Source of the DNA: Eumeta japonica
Taxonomy: Eukaryota; Arthropoda; Insecta; Lepidoptera; Psychidae
Direction: 5' to 3'
Length of the DNA stretch: 64,000 bases
Assembly (NCBI GenBank): GCA_005406025.1
Contig: BGZK01000105.1
Span: 62,001 to 126,000, forward strand
Positions 24,501-36,234 of the stretch are shown here, in pieces; within the stretch, counting starts at the first letter, position 1, and every line of letters starts with the position of its first letter. Below the pieces are notes generated by a model. That model searched no databases. It was given only the letters and a program-made list of their open reading frames with translations, and was not told where the DNA came from. Made by a program: the position numbers and the translations under genes.

Positions 24501-26630
24501 GTGTTGACTGCGTGCTTGTGTATTTGGTTAAGCAGGTAGATAGATGTATGTCTATGGCTCGTAACTCTAAAACGTACAGAAATAGGTCAATGTAATGTTT
24601 TTACATATATTTTTAATTAGAAATTCAATCGTAATTAGTTTAATTAAACCGATTGAATATTCAGGAACCGATCAGAACTTTTTTTAAAGCTCAGCAGTCA
24701 TAAGTAACGCATCCTCTTTTATTTAAGACGCTGTTGAGACGAAATTCGAAGCATAGATTTACGTTGAAGACCAAAACTAGAGGCGAATTTATTTTCCAAA
24801 AATATATTTTGACCTACTCTTATGCATGAAAATGGCACATTAAATAAATTTCTACCGGTTCCCAGCAAAATAAATACTTTTTGCATCCGCAGCCTTTTCC
24901 TATCGTGGGAGAGCTCCCGTAAAATGCAACAAAAAAAAAAGACTCGACGAACTTCCAGTTCGAGCCTTCCATTTACAATAGATAATTCCATGCCGTAGCC
25001 TTCATTTGTAAAATTCGTAAGAATAAAATTGAGATAAATATACCACTTACAGTATGTAATATCAATGAAAAATAAAAGATAAATTCTGCAAGAAAAGCAC
25101 TTCTTAAAAATAGATTTGCCGTTAGCAAATTTGTGAGTGTAATTTGAAAAATACAATCGTTATTTTATTATAGTACATATTACTTTAATATTTGTAATTT
25201 TTTACTACTTTTTTGCTACATGAATGAATTTCTATCAAAAACTTCCTTTTACATATTGACGAGAAAAGCCACGAGAATAAGTAATACAGGACAATTTTAA
25301 TAGAAGATTTTCGCTCACCGTTTTTTTATCGAAGGAAATTATCACTATTAAAAATACGTATTAGTTTCCTTAAAAACTAAAAAAAGCACGCAATCCGTAA
25401 TATTTTGTGTCGAAATTTAAAACATATGTACGGAAAGCAGTGGGAATATAGATTACATAATTTATTATAACGTTTCACTTTCCCAGCAAGCATTCCCTTA
25501 CAGATGGGAAAATATATGAACCGAATAAATACGAAGGAAACTCGTGTTCCGACTCATTTCTCTTGTATCCGATGAATTCACAACTCGGGCGCGGGTGAAA
25601 AAAGGTAAGTATACAATATCTTCTCAGGGTCTCGATTGTGAATGTCCCGGTATAGTATTGTATTAAATCAAATATAAACATGCTTTTTACAAGGATTCCT
25701 GGCGTATTACACCGTCGGCGGTTCTATTTGCAAATCATTCTATAAAATATTTTGTTTTTTGTTACGATTATAATTTTGGTGTTTAGATACTTATTTTGAA
25801 TAGAAGTATTCTTCTATTTTAATCTTTACACTTGAAACTTTAAATGTGAAACATTTATAAAAATCTGAATTATGAATATTAGGTATATGTCTAACACTCT
25901 GTGGTTAATTGTAAATGCCCATCTACATAGATCATTTGTCAAATAATTAATTAGAAAAAACAAAACTTTGTCGAACGAAGTCGTGAAATAAATTCATCCA
26001 AAAGCAATATTTGACCCCCGGTTGTTTTGGAGCGCGGTTTAATGAAGAAAAATGAAATATTATAATACTTAGGATATTTAATTAGATCCTTTGGCAGTTT
26101 TAATCAAGAAATTAATTCTGACTCCGTTCACAAGCGAGTGCTACAAAACAAAACATAAACTTTGAAACGAATAAATAAACGGCTCTGTAGCCGAACGAAA
26201 AGGACGATTTGTTCAAATAAAAAATTCACTTCAAAAAAGCATGTCCTTAGTAAAAATGATATAGGATTTCAGAACGCAGAACACGTAAGCTGTACCTAAC
26301 ACCTAAAATATTAATTCCCCTCGGGGTGATTACAGCATAAAAAATTATACCGACATGAATTCGTACCTATCCGAGGCAGGTTTTACATTATATTAATTCG
26401 AACTGAACAGCTTCCCAATTTTCAGAGTAATGTTTTTTTTTTTTTATTTGAAAAATCATTTCGATTTTCTTTTCAAATTAATCCAGCATTATTTTGGGAC
26501 CCAAAACGCGGTTTCCTTTGATATTAATTAAAAAATCTTAAAAATTAAAATCTTCGTCTATAAACTTATTTGTAATAGATAACAACATACTATTTAACCT
26601 CTTACGTTTCCTTTAAAAAATATTTTTGGA
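24500..26630. other. no firm gene
   Basis: Contains the unassigned frame at 24719-25156 and AT-rich spacer; nothing else recognised. Confidence 0.4.
24719..25156 (-). other. unassigned 145-codon open frame
   Basis: An open frame rich in Phe, Leu and Lys, with a central ELSIVNGRLELEVRRVFFFC segment. No domain recognised, and no clear acceptor or donor. Much of it may be chance openness in moderately AT-rich DNA. Confidence 0.15.
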
Positions 26631-26635
26631 GAAAA

Positions 26636-27690
26636 ATTTAAGGGGTACTATATTTTTTTTAATTATACCCGTTATGAAAAAACTTTATTGTCAAAATCGG
26701 TCCACCTCCCTCTCTGTTTGTATGTCCGTTTGTCAAAACCCTTTTTCTCGGGAACGAATACGGATATCGGGATGAAATTAATATAAAATACTAAAATCTA
26801 TCTTTCTGAGATATAAAAAATTAGAGGTTTCAAATCAGTTCAATCATAACGCAAAAAATATGGCCGTTTTATGACATATTTTGGTCATTCACACACTTAC
26901 TTAATTGCAACTTGCAGAATACTTCCTATTTATCTATATTCATGAAGAGTAGAAAAATCGAGATCTCAAAATTGAAGGTATTAATGAATTCGGAAAGTTA
27001 AAAATAATCCCATAAATATAGTCTAGTCATAATTGTTCGAATTTAGAGTTTAAATTGAATCACCCAGCATGTTTTCACGAGTTTCAAAGAAAAACGGAAA
27101 GTTTCTCAAAAACCTTTATCCGCTGACCGTAGAAATAACCAAAATTCGACCAGTAATGGCGTGTAAAATATTAAAAGTGTGAGAAATCGTGAAATCTTGC
27201 GAAATGAGTAGCAATAAATCCGATTCTACTCCTTTGGGCGTTGGTGCGAAATCATAGAGCTCCTAGATATGTTGTCGTTCATATATACAATGACCATCTT
27301 CAAATTCAAGATGTCGTTGTTTCGTAGGTTAAAAAATAACAAATGAAATACGTCAAAACGTTATAAAAATTTACAGTATTCCAAAATTTTAGAAAATCGA
27401 TTGAAATTGGCCATTCTCCTCTTATCTTCGAAAATACAAAGCTTGAATTTTTGAAAAAAATACGTTCAATAGTTTTCTACTTCTATATTGCATGACAACT
27501 AACAGAAAACCCTAAAACAACGTGGCAAATCCCTATTATTGGCACAAACATATATTTGCAATTTATTTTAGTTACTACACACGAAAATGAATCAGATTTC
27601 AATAAACACGGTAAATATAATCATCGCACGGAACCCTCCCCATGTGAGTTCAATTCACACTTGCCTAGTTTTTATTTTACACTTTTACAA
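26636..27690 (+). repeat. long dispersed repeat of the same superfamily
   Basis: The head AAGGGGTACTATATTTTTT…GTATGTCCGTTTGTCAAAAC, TTTTTCTCGGGAACGAATAC and GATGAAATTAATATAAAATACT parallels 21129. The tail ACGGAACCCTCCCCATGTGAGTTCAATTCACACTTGCCTAG parallels tails at 7353 and 40445. No intact ORF; likely an old non-autonomous element. Confidence 0.6.
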
Positions 27691-27694
27691 AGTT

Positions 27695-28138
27695 GCGTTT
27701 CATAACGAAGTTAAAGCTAACATCCCGACGATGTGTAAACCGGCCGCCCGTACTCGACCATCGCCTTAGCCTTTGCCGTTCGATACATTCTATTCCATAT
27801 TAAGCTAGCGCTATCAAGTATCTAATACTAGTGAGTATCAGTACAAGACAATCCCATGCGATTTCTTCTGCAAATATGTATGTAAACAGTGAATAAGGAA
27901 TATTACTTTAGAAGGTGAACTTGTTCTCGTTTTATTGGATATTATTAGCGATCATGTTTTTAGGAGAATTATTTCGTACTTTTAATTATCAGCTTGTAAG
28001 CGTAGTTCACAACAATATTATGGAGTGATGGAATTCCGTTCAAGTATTGTACTATTGAAACGTAGCCCGCGTTGAGTGCTATTAAAGTGGATGGTTGTGA
28101 ACTCAGTAGGCTTATTAAATATAATTTTGGATGTATTG

Positions 28139-28175
<37 letters not shown>

Positions 28176-28525
28176 TATTCGATAGAGAAATGAAAAGGTA
28201 TTTTACAAATATATTCATGTGGATACTCTTTGAATTAAGATATATTTTTTTTACATCATTTCCAAAACATCGATAAATAAAACGATCTATTATATTCGTC
28301 GGTATTGACACGGCGTAAACGCAGTGTTATAAATAACAGCTTGTTTACAATTTCACTATTTTCTCCTTGGGTATCTTGTAATTTGAATTAATTTTTTTTT
28401 TTGACGTAGTAACGTCTTATAAAGCGATGAACGCCGGCTGCACGCACGAAAAATTATGACTCATTGTCGCGTTCCGCCTGAGCCGAGCGTGCGAGCGAGA
28501 ACGCGGAATAAGCGATGGAGAGGCG
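27695..28525. other. spacer before Harbinger
   Basis: Contains the (AT)n tract and a GC-richer flank (28425-28528, GTTCCGCCTGAGCCGAGCGT). The native site reads GGCGTCC-TAA-GCGTTGGGC once the element is ignored. Confidence 0.45.
28140..28173. repeat. (AT)n microsatellite
   Basis: About 16 uninterrupted AT units. Confidence 0.97.
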
Positions 28526-28528
28526 TCC

Positions 28529-28577
28529 TAAGTGCTCGTTCACGTTGATCGCGCGGGCGCGGTGGCGGGCGCGGGCG
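28529..28577 (+). repeat. Harbinger left target duplication and terminal inverted repeat
   Basis: TAA at 28529-28531 followed by the left terminal repeat from 28532. The GC-rich inner part (GCGGGCGCGGTGGCGGGCGC) is matched in inverted form at the right end. Confidence 0.93.
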
Positions 28578-28656
28578 CGGAGAGACGTGGCGAGTTCGTG
28601 TTCACATCGGCCGCCAGGCGTTTGCGCGAGTGAGACGTGTTGTCAGGGGTTGAAAG

Positions 28657-30575
28657 ATGGACGCCGATCTTTTATTTCTAACCGAAAATTCATACCTAAA
28701 GTGGGAAATGGGAATAAATATAAGAATTAGTGTGCACGAACTTAATAAAGAAAGAGAACGGTATGGCGAATTTCATACTTTATATAGTAAATTGAGAGAA
28801 CATCCTTCAAGATTTTTGGGTATACCAGGATGACTGTCTGTTTGTTTTGATGACTGACTGACTGGATGTTTTGATTACATACTGGATTCAATAAGGAGTG
28901 AGATTTCAAGAGAAGACACACATTTCCATAAAAGTATAAAGCCCGAAGAAAGACTATTTGTAACTATAAGGTGAGTTAAAAAAATAAGAATTTTCGTAGT
29001 AAATTATAGTTTTTAATCAGGATACATAATTACAAAGTTTAATTTCCATAACTTGATGTGTTATATTCATAAGTATTGTAACCATGATAAGCCTAAGTCG
29101 TACCAGCATTCATCTCGTTCATAATAACGTCTGTAATTTTGTTTCTAGTACGTAATTTTTGCATAGAAGATAATTCTTTCATGTACGGCAACAAACTTTT
29201 GAAAAATAACAGATCTTCGCAATCTGGTTCTTGCCTTTCAGTGCTCTGCGACAGTTTAATTTGTAATAAGTCCAACTTTTTCTTCTCCAATTCCATAAAC
29301 TCCTGTCTTAAATCTTGTGCCTGTTTACGTTTGGTGCTCGTATATTGTGTACTTGTAGATGAACCAGCTATTGACTGGGGAGTTGGGGACCTTTCATTAT
29401 CATTACTGTTTCCATCAGTAGGTTCATCCAAATTGCCTTCATTTAATTCTGGGGTAACGTCATCTTTTATGAACAGCATCATTTGAAAATATGGCCACCT
29501 TGAAGTATTTTCATCAGTTCCTGCATCACCAGAACGACAAACCGGAATTTTCTTAAACTCTTTCATAAATTGGTCCCGAATATTCTTCCATTTTTCCTTA
29601 AAGCCTTTTCTGTAAAAAACGTATATTGTATTTTTTGATGCCGTATCTATAATAGTGTAAATATTAGTTATTTAAGTTGTACTTATAATATATTTTTTAA
29701 TATGTTTCAGATATCTCTCCACTGGGTTGGGATTTCGACCTTTGGCTTATAGCTTTCGTTTGGGTGTTAGTACAACAACTGAGATTGTTTATAGTACCTG
29801 TGAAGCAATTTGGAAAAAAAAACTGCAATGTCCACATGCCACAGCCATCTGAGGACCACCTTAAGAATCTTTCTTTAGATTTTGAGGAAATGTGGAACTT
29901 TCCTAACTGCATTGGCAGTTTGGACGGTAAATATTGTAGAGTTAAACGATCTAGAAAATCAGGATCGGCATATTATAACTACAAGCATTATTTCTCTATT
30001 GTTTTGCAAGCTGTGGCAGATGCGAAAAAAAGATTTATAACTATTGAAGTGGGAGGAAGAGGAAAGCAAAGCGACGGCGGTACATTCAACGCCTCGTCTC
30101 TGAACCGGTTACTCGAAAGAGGTGCTTTTAATATTCCAGAACCAAGAACATTACCAATTCTAACATTACAGCTCCATATGTTATAGTAGCCGATGAAGCT
30201 TATCCTCTTAAAGAGTATCTAATGCGTCCATATCCACAAAGAACATTGAATCAAGAGAGAGAGAATTTTAATAACAGATTGTCAAGAGCAAGAAAAACAG
30301 TGGAGTGTGCATTTGGAATTTTATGCAATAAATGGCGAGTTTTATTAAAACCTATTGAAACTGATGTTAAACATGGACGCCTGATTATAAAAACCGCTTG
30401 CTTATTGCATAATATTGTAATTGATATAGATGGTCACGATTCCAATTGCAATAGTGAAAACAGAACAACTCAAACTCGACACCGGCGACAAACTGGAAGA
30501 AACAACAATCCATCAAATCGAGCTAAACAAGTTCGGAATCAATTCACGAAATATTTTGGGAAAACAATCGTTTAA
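28657..30575 (+). pseudogene. Harbinger DDE transposase (HARBI1-like), two exons, frameshifted
   Basis: The enzyme would cut and reinsert the element as a DDE nuclease in the nucleus. Exon 1 begins with ATG at 28657 and contains the typical N-terminal segment VHELNKERERYGEFHTLYSK. It ends at 28970 with AG|GTGAGT. The intron runs 28971-29710 (ending TTTCAG), and exon 2 continues with RYLSTGLGFRPLAYSFRLGV. Catalytic residues are visible: D in GSLDGK, D in KQSDGGTF and E in ADEAYPL. The C-terminal helical part ends at 30575, with RKTVECAFGILCNKW and ACLLHNIVID. I see four lesions: loss of one T near 28815; an insertion of about 25 bp at 28846-28870; an extra A in the A9 run at 29814-29822; and loss of one base near 30150. 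The catalytic triad is intact despite these, suggesting recent decay. Confidence 0.9.
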
Positions 30576-30845
30576 TATTTACGTAGACGTAGTCGTTACT
30601 TACGTTACGTTTTGTATCTTTGTCTCTTTGCCTGTCATAAATATTCCTAATTAAATACATTATGTAAAAGTTTAAATAAATGTGACAATGTTTTATTTAC
30701 TCACCTCCATATCAGGAAACAATTCAGCAATTTCCTTCCATAGTTTATTAAGAACGTTTCTGTTGATATGATGAACATGTTTACTTTGCCAAATCGGAGT
30801 TCTAGCCTGAACGGCACTTACAAACTCTTCTGTATTGAATGACAT
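29093..30845 (-). CDS. Harbinger accessory MADF/Myb-like DNA-binding protein, two exons
   Basis: This is the second Harbinger gene. In the family it binds the transposon ends and assists nuclear import of the transposase. Exon 1 runs from ATG at 30845 down to 30705 (47 codons) and holds the start of a MADF domain (VQARTPIWQ, then NRNVLNKLWKEIAELFPDME). It stops at a good donor, GAG|GTGAGT. Exon 2 begins at 29609 after TTTTTTACAG and continues GFKEKWKNIRDQFMKEFKKI, the next MADF helix. An acidic linker rich in N, E, S and T follows, then a charged helical tail (QEFMELEKKKLDLLQIKL), ending at 29093. Joining the two consensus splice sites leaves the frame one base out, so an indel near 29605 or an unusual junction is likely. 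Exon 2 lies wholly inside the transposase intron, and transposase exon 2 lies inside this gene's intron. Confidence 0.82.
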
Positions 30846-31080
30846 GATAAAAACGTGCTTTCGTTTCTAGCGACAAGTTCAAACTGGTTGAACTAACCTG
30901 ACGTCGCGAGTGAATCGCGCGCTCCGCCGCTTGTTCGACGTGAACACATACAAACATCTCATCCGTTTGATATTGCCGCGAGCGCGCCGCGCGGGTTTGT
31001 CGCTAGTTTGCCCGCTACCTAGACCGCATGCGCGTTTGCTACGTGAACACTCGGATATTACATCATATGTTTGATATTTC

Positions 31081-31129
31081 GCGACCGCGCCCGCCACCGC
31101 GCCCGCGAGTCAACGTGAACGAGCACTAA
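31081..31129 (-). repeat. Harbinger right terminal inverted repeat and target duplication
   Basis: Inverted copy of the left end (…TCAACGTGAACGAGCAC, ending at 31126) followed by TAA at 31127-31129. Matched TAA triplets on both sides define the insertion precisely. Confidence 0.93.
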
Positions 31130-32970
31130 GCGTTGGGCTTGTGACGCATCTATCTGTCTTCCGGTCGATGGAATGGAAGAGAGGTACAAAATAATAATAA
31201 TTACTTTGTACCCCTATGATGATACAATTATCATTACTACAGAACACAAAATAATGATAATTCAGTGATAATAATCCAATTCAATTCATGAAAGTATGCA
31301 ATTTTTCATCAATGTTTTCTTATGACGTTATCACGTAAATTTTTTTATAAAATAAACCTTCTCATCGATTAAATTAAACGACACGAAACCGTTGCCTTTT
31401 CGCAAAACTCATTACTTGTATTTCCCACAATCTGCAACTGAAAAATTCGAAAAAAATCGTTTAACGCGTTACGCATTGGTCACATGTCTAGACTAGATCC
31501 TTCCGGGCGGACCGCGTCCAGCGCACGACCGCCCTCACGGTATTTCCATGAGATGCCACCAGCGGGCGCCGCAAAGCGATTTATGTACCGAAAAATTTAT
31601 GAGGCGTTTCACGGATCGCATTATTACCGGGCCTCGATGCCGACGATTCCTTGTAGAGGTTAACTTCGGCTTACACGTTTGAATGAGATTAAATTAAAAT
31701 AAATATTGAGTTAAATAATTGGATACGCCAAAATTAAAAAAGACAAAGTATCCGTGGAATATTTATTTAAAAAAAAATGTTAACGCGTTTTTATACAACG
31801 TAAGAAGCAAGTTAATGAAATTATGTAATATGAATTAAATTTGCCCCGGCGCCACCAATCTCAAATTAATCGCTACACGCTTCACGGCTGCTTATCCTAT
31901 CTCATTGCTACTCTTTTGGTCAACCTAATAAACCTGTCTTTAACATTCCTTGTGTCTATCTTATATTTTTATTTTTAGGTAAAAAAAAAAAATTCGATCT
32001 CTCGAACGTGAAGAACCGTTGGGCCATTTACATACAAACTCGATTTTTAAAATGTTATAATTTAATAGAAAAATTATAACTTAGTAAAAATATAAATAAT
32101 TTCGTAAGAATAGTGGCGTAACAAGAAGCAATATCGAGTCAAAAAGAAAACGCTTTCCCTGAGTTAATGTTAGTCTATGTATCAAACGTTTTCTTAGGCA
32201 CCTTTGACATATCTAATTTTCCTTCGGTACAGTTTTTATCATAAGTCCACAACTTAACGATCGGATGTATTATTTGCCCGAAACATCACTCGGATTCATT
32301 TTGCCACACAAGTCAATCGAAATGATTGAAAACGGTCGAAGTAAATCTTTCTTAAATTACATGTGAAGGTTACTCGAAGAGTTTTTAATAAATATATTTT
32401 ATTTACCTACTTTTGCATTACATTTTTATGGTTTTTCCGCTCTATTGGCCTAGATTGATTTTTTTTTTGGCACGACCATAAATAAAATACATAGTATATA
32501 TGTTTTATTTTTTATGCAAACAAAAGTTTATGCAATTGAAATGTAATAACAGTTCTGAAAAAGCTGATTATAAAACTAAATATATTCGTATGAAACAATA
32601 GTTAACTTAATAATAAAAAATAAATTAAATTAATGTTCTAATTTACAAGACTCCTTAAAATATTACATAAATTTAAAAGTCCATGAAACCTCAGATATGT
32701 TAGAACCAACATGAATAACGGTACTGTGACTAAATTGACAGCGTAATGACAGTCGGTACAAATGTGCACTGGATGTGCTATGGATGTGTATTTGTACCTC
32801 GTACAACTATGTACCGAGCTAACTCTTTTTGATGAGCATCCACCGTTGCTTGACAACGCTTCATACGCCTACATTTCAGTTCTACGCCTAAAACCGTCCA
32901 CAACAACATGTCTCGAAACATCAACACTTGTCGTTCGTCGTGCATCAATAGCGATCGCATCACTACGGTC
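31130..32970. other. spacer with one island
   Basis: AT-rich apart from 31490-31660. Local ATAATAATTACTTTG/ATAATGATAATTCAG words near 31190-31270; no genes. Confidence 0.4.
31490..31660. promoter_or_regulatory. GC-rich island with ATTTATG motifs
   Basis: GGGCGGACCGCGTCCAGCGC, GCGGGCGCCGC and two nearby TTTATG words (GCGATTTATGTACC, AAATTTATGAGGCG) that resemble posterior-Hox/caudal-type binding sites. No coding frame. Confidence 0.3.
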
Positions 32971-32979
32971 GCCCGTCAA

Positions 32980-33330
32980 CCTCAGCCATTCGCCGTAACG
33001 TGCGTTCGCGTGTGCGCGCGCCGCCGCGCCGGCCGGAGCCGCGATGGCCTGTCCGCAAAACGCCACATAAATTTCTCAGCACGTGAATTGTTATACGGCG
33101 CGTAAATTAACGCCGTCCGATGGAAGTCCGCCGGGAGGTCGGCCGTCTGCGCGTCGCCCGCGCGCCGCGCCCGCTCCCGAGGACCGCCGCACGAAAATTT
33201 ATCGATACTTTTAACGTTTTCGTTAAAACGACCTCCTTTCGACGTGTTCCGCGTTCCCTCAAAAGGGTCTTCATAGAAAGCTCGCAACTCTTCCTCTTTC
33301 GTGTCGTGGCCGTGCATCGATGTCACGTTG
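32980..33330. promoter_or_regulatory. GC-rich island
   Basis: GCGCGCCGCCGCGCCGGCCGG and CGCGCGCCGCGCCCGCTCCC around 33010-33180. A minus-strand frame of 131 codons (33377-32982) and a plus-strand frame of 92 codons (33120-33398) overlap it, but neither shows a recognisable domain. Confidence 0.35.
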
Positions 33331-33564
33331 TGAACGGTTCGCGCACACCTATTCTCTTTAAATACCTTACGGTCCACCGTAGTCTACCTACCCGTTGATT
33401 AGAAAGTTATGCATTATGAAATACCGCTGCACCTATGTGCCGTCGTCCACACCTCTTGCCTAAACATCTATGCGCTGCATCCACCACGAGTCCCTCATAA
33501 CTTCCTCTAGGTTCATAGCAAGCTTATACTCAGGAAGCCTAACTCTCGGCTACGACAAGAGAAG

Positions 33565-33603
33565 CAGTAGCTTCTCATTTCTTCACGACAAGAGAAGCTA
33601 CTG
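33565..33603. repeat. 12-bp inverted repeat
   Basis: CAGTAGCTTCTC (33565-33576) and GAGAAGCTACTG (33592-33603) are exact inverted complements. The flanking ACGACAAGAGAAGC is also directly repeated (33552 and 33586). Confidence 0.8.
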
Positions 33604-33959
33604 GCACAGGCCTAAATTGCTACCGTAAAAAATCTCAATGTTATTTAAGTAATACTTTTTGCGTGGCTCATAACAACTTAACAAATCTATAAGATAATAC
33701 AAACAATAACATATTTATTCAATTATTATCAAACCATTTCATATATTTTTTAAGCTTGTTCCGTCTCCATAATTGTATTTTTGCATATCGATGACATGCA
33801 TGTTTTGTCCATATACTATCCCCAATAGTCGAGGTTTACAGCGATTTAGCTACGTCTATCTAATGTAGCGACAGATGTCGCCATTTCCCGAACATAGGCT
33901 AGATCCAATTCCATATTTCTAGAAATATAGCTATGTATAGAGCTCATTTATATAGAACT

Positions 33960-34075
33960 GTCTGGTAAAGATATTTCTTTGGTGGCTCGGGACCGTAAGT
34001 TGTGGAAATCGAGTGGAGAATCTTGTGTCCAGCAGTGGGCGTCCAGTGCCTGAAATGACGATATGAACGTATAAT
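33960..34075 (+). pseudogene. LINE 3' end remnant
   Basis: Contains GTCCAGCAGTGGGCGTCC followed by TGAAATGACGATATGA. It resembles the very common lepidopteran LINE tail (…GTCCAGCAGTGGACGTC…TGATGATGATG) as I recall it. The preceding frame reads ARDRKLWKSSGESCVQQWAS and then a stop, like the last codons of such an RT ORF (ARDR..WR…). It is 5'-truncated to about 115 bp. Confidence 0.6.
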
Positions 34076-34379
34076 AACAGTTATCACTATCTTATTAAAC
34101 TAGTTCACTCACGTGATTCACTCTGTTTGATGACTTTGATAAGTGCGACAAGCGCCCCACGGAGACTTGAATCTGCGCTCGCGCATTGCGGGAAATAATT
34201 ATATATTACATTTTATAAATTTAGATAGTTGAAATCTTTAAAGGGATTATAATAGTTTTTCTTATTAGATGTTCAAATATTTTTAAGACTTCAATACAAA
34301 TGTAAAAGACATATCATAGAATCGTCACCAACGTCAAATTTCTAACTTTCATATTTCTAAAAACTGCTAACTGGAGTGT

Positions 34380-34645
34380 TTACAAAAAAAATTCTATTCT
34401 GCAATTTCAAAACGCATAGTTTAAGATATATTAAGAAAGATATACGAAAATCTGGCATTCCCCTTACCCCGAATTATATTTATTAAATATTTACTGAATC
34501 TAAGATTTTAAAAAATATACGAAATATGAGTTTGGCAAAAATAAGCTGTGACAGACAGACACACAGACAGGCAAACAGTTTGCCTATCTATTTGTCTACA
34601 AGGGTAGTCCTACAAAGATTCCGTTTTTTCATTGGATGCACGGAA
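34380..34645 (-). repeat. head of a CTGTCTGTC-type dispersed repeat (inverted)
   Basis: On the minus strand: TTTTCCGTGCATCC, AACGGAATCTTTGTAGGACT, then a CTGTCTGTGTGTCTGTCTGTC tract, like the heads at 21129 and 26636. More diverged. Confidence 0.45.
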
Positions 34646-35082
34646 AACTCAAAAAAAAAGCAAGTATATCCAAATTTTATTTTTTTTCTATAATGAAGAT
34701 TTTAAAAACATATTTCATGAAATATCTTCATATCGGAACAATGAAAATTCAATTCAAAATTTGGCATAAATTGCGCAACTCAAAACCTATGTACTTCTTA
34801 ATTAGTGATCTAACTTGATATCTGTTATTATAACTTCAATCTAAAAATTACTTTCAAATATATTATAGCATTATAACACAATGTGTCATTTAAAGAAGTT
34901 GATAAAAAAACCCCATCGAAACCAATATGCTTATCTTCAAAATCTAATGCATGTTAGAAAAATTTTAAACAATCATTTAAACATGTTAATTTCTATATAG
35001 TTAATACTGGCCCTCTAATTATTTCGAGTACGTTTGTAAAATTGCTCTTCATTCATGCAGCAACAAAACAAAATGTAGACAT

Positions 35083-35115
35083 GATTTTTTTGCATAGAGA
35101 AATGCAAAAAAAATC
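35083..35115. repeat. T-rich/A-rich hairpin
   Basis: GATTTTTTTGCAT and ATGCAAAAAAAATC are inverted complements with one extra A, around a 6-base loop. Confidence 0.7.
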
Positions 35116-35296
35116 ACATTTAGACACACATTATAGACTAATGGCTACATAGGCTACTTTTGATGTGGAACGTCTTTAAAATCACACGCAACATACAGCT
35201 ATCGGGTCAGAAAAGTGGACCGCAACAAAAAGATCTACATCGTCGTATCATAATAACTACAAAACTATTACTCTTAAAAACATGAATCTAATGTCA

Positions 35297-35390
35297 TTAT
35301 TATATATCATATTATCTTATATTATATTATATTACATTACATTACATTTAATTACATTACATTACATTATATTATATTGTATTATGTTAT
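35297..35390 (+). repeat. pentanucleotide repeat (ATTAC/ATTAT)n
   Basis: Runs of ATTAT give way to ATTAC and back to ATTAT across about 95 bp, suggesting two array variants of one 5-bp motif. Confidence 0.95.
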
Positions 35391-36234
35391 AACCTAAGTA
35401 TATAGTCAGCTTGATGTTATGACCTTGAGTTATATCGTGGTTGGACGGGGTGCGGGGGAGGGACACTGCGTAAAATGACGGAAACCGGCATTATCGCGCA
35501 TTTGTATTTAGTATAACTCATAACTCATATGAGATAGCATGGTGATTCTTTCGTGAGCTTATGAAGTTTATTGAGAACAATCTATTGAAATAAAAATAAA
35601 TGTAATCTGAATAGTAATTATAGCTAAAAAGGACCAAGAATGGTATAAAATATTATAAAAATACAGTATGTCGGCCTCAGCCCATGCTAGAGCCAGCCAG
35701 AAATATGGATAAAGGATCATTGAAAAGAAGGAGTTATAGGCTACGCATAGGTGTCCCAATTTACAGTGCCGAGCCAGTGGGACGATTTCAAGAGTGACTC
35801 AAATTCGCCTTCGAACGCTCAATAGACGACGCTGACTTCGCAAGCAACTCTACCGCTGCTGTATCTGTCGCCATTTAGTGTCTGTCAAAATTTTTTGAAC
35901 GCATTCAGCCTTGTTTTCATTTCAATCTTTAACATTAAAAGCGTCTGGCGGTCGTACACGTTTCACGTTAAAACCATCAGCCGTGTTCCCCGACACAGCC
36001 TCACCCAATTTTTTTATTCCCAAGAAAAGCTCAGTTCCTACGAAAGAGTAATTATAACACTATAATATTTGATAAGGTGACCTGCATAAAATTAGATTAG
36101 CGGATTGGATTAATTAAATGTTGAAAAAGCCACATGATGCTTTTTGTTCCATCAAAATGCACCATTGGAATTCAAATTTAGTCTAAATTGAATAGTATTC
36201 CATGCGACTGATGGAATGGCAAATAATTTGTCTG

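Larger units (their letters stand above)
28532..31126 (+). mobile_element. PIF/Harbinger DNA transposon with complete borders
   Basis: The ends are inverted repeats. The left end begins GTGCTCGTTCACGTTGA at 28532, and the reverse complement of the right end begins with the same 17 bases at 31126. Similarity continues for about 45 bp through a GC-rich tract, with one small indel. Both ends are flanked by TAA (28529-28531 and 31127-31129), the 3-bp TWA-type target duplication expected of PIF/Harbinger. Inside are the two genes this superfamily carries: a DDE transposase on the plus strand and a MADF/Myb-like protein on the minus strand. The element is 2,595 bp. Sub-terminal GTGAACAC/GTGTTCAC motifs recur near both ends and could be protein-binding sites (inference). 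The transposase frame is broken, so this copy is probably no longer autonomous. Confidence 0.93.
34650..36230. other. no gene seen
   Basis: AT-rich with a hairpin and a pentanucleotide array. 35760-35900 has mixed composition (CGCTGACTTCGCAAGCAACT) and could be conserved non-coding DNA. Confidence 0.4.

Noticed and set aside
28076..28311. Tyr-Ile repeat frames
   Set aside because: They translate the (AT)n microsatellite.
29139..29486. 115-codon plus-strand frame
   Set aside because: Antisense shadow of the Harbinger MADF exon 2.
32982..33398. 131-codon minus and 92-codon plus frames
   Set aside because: Same GC-rich artefact; the two compete for the same DNA and neither resembles a known protein.
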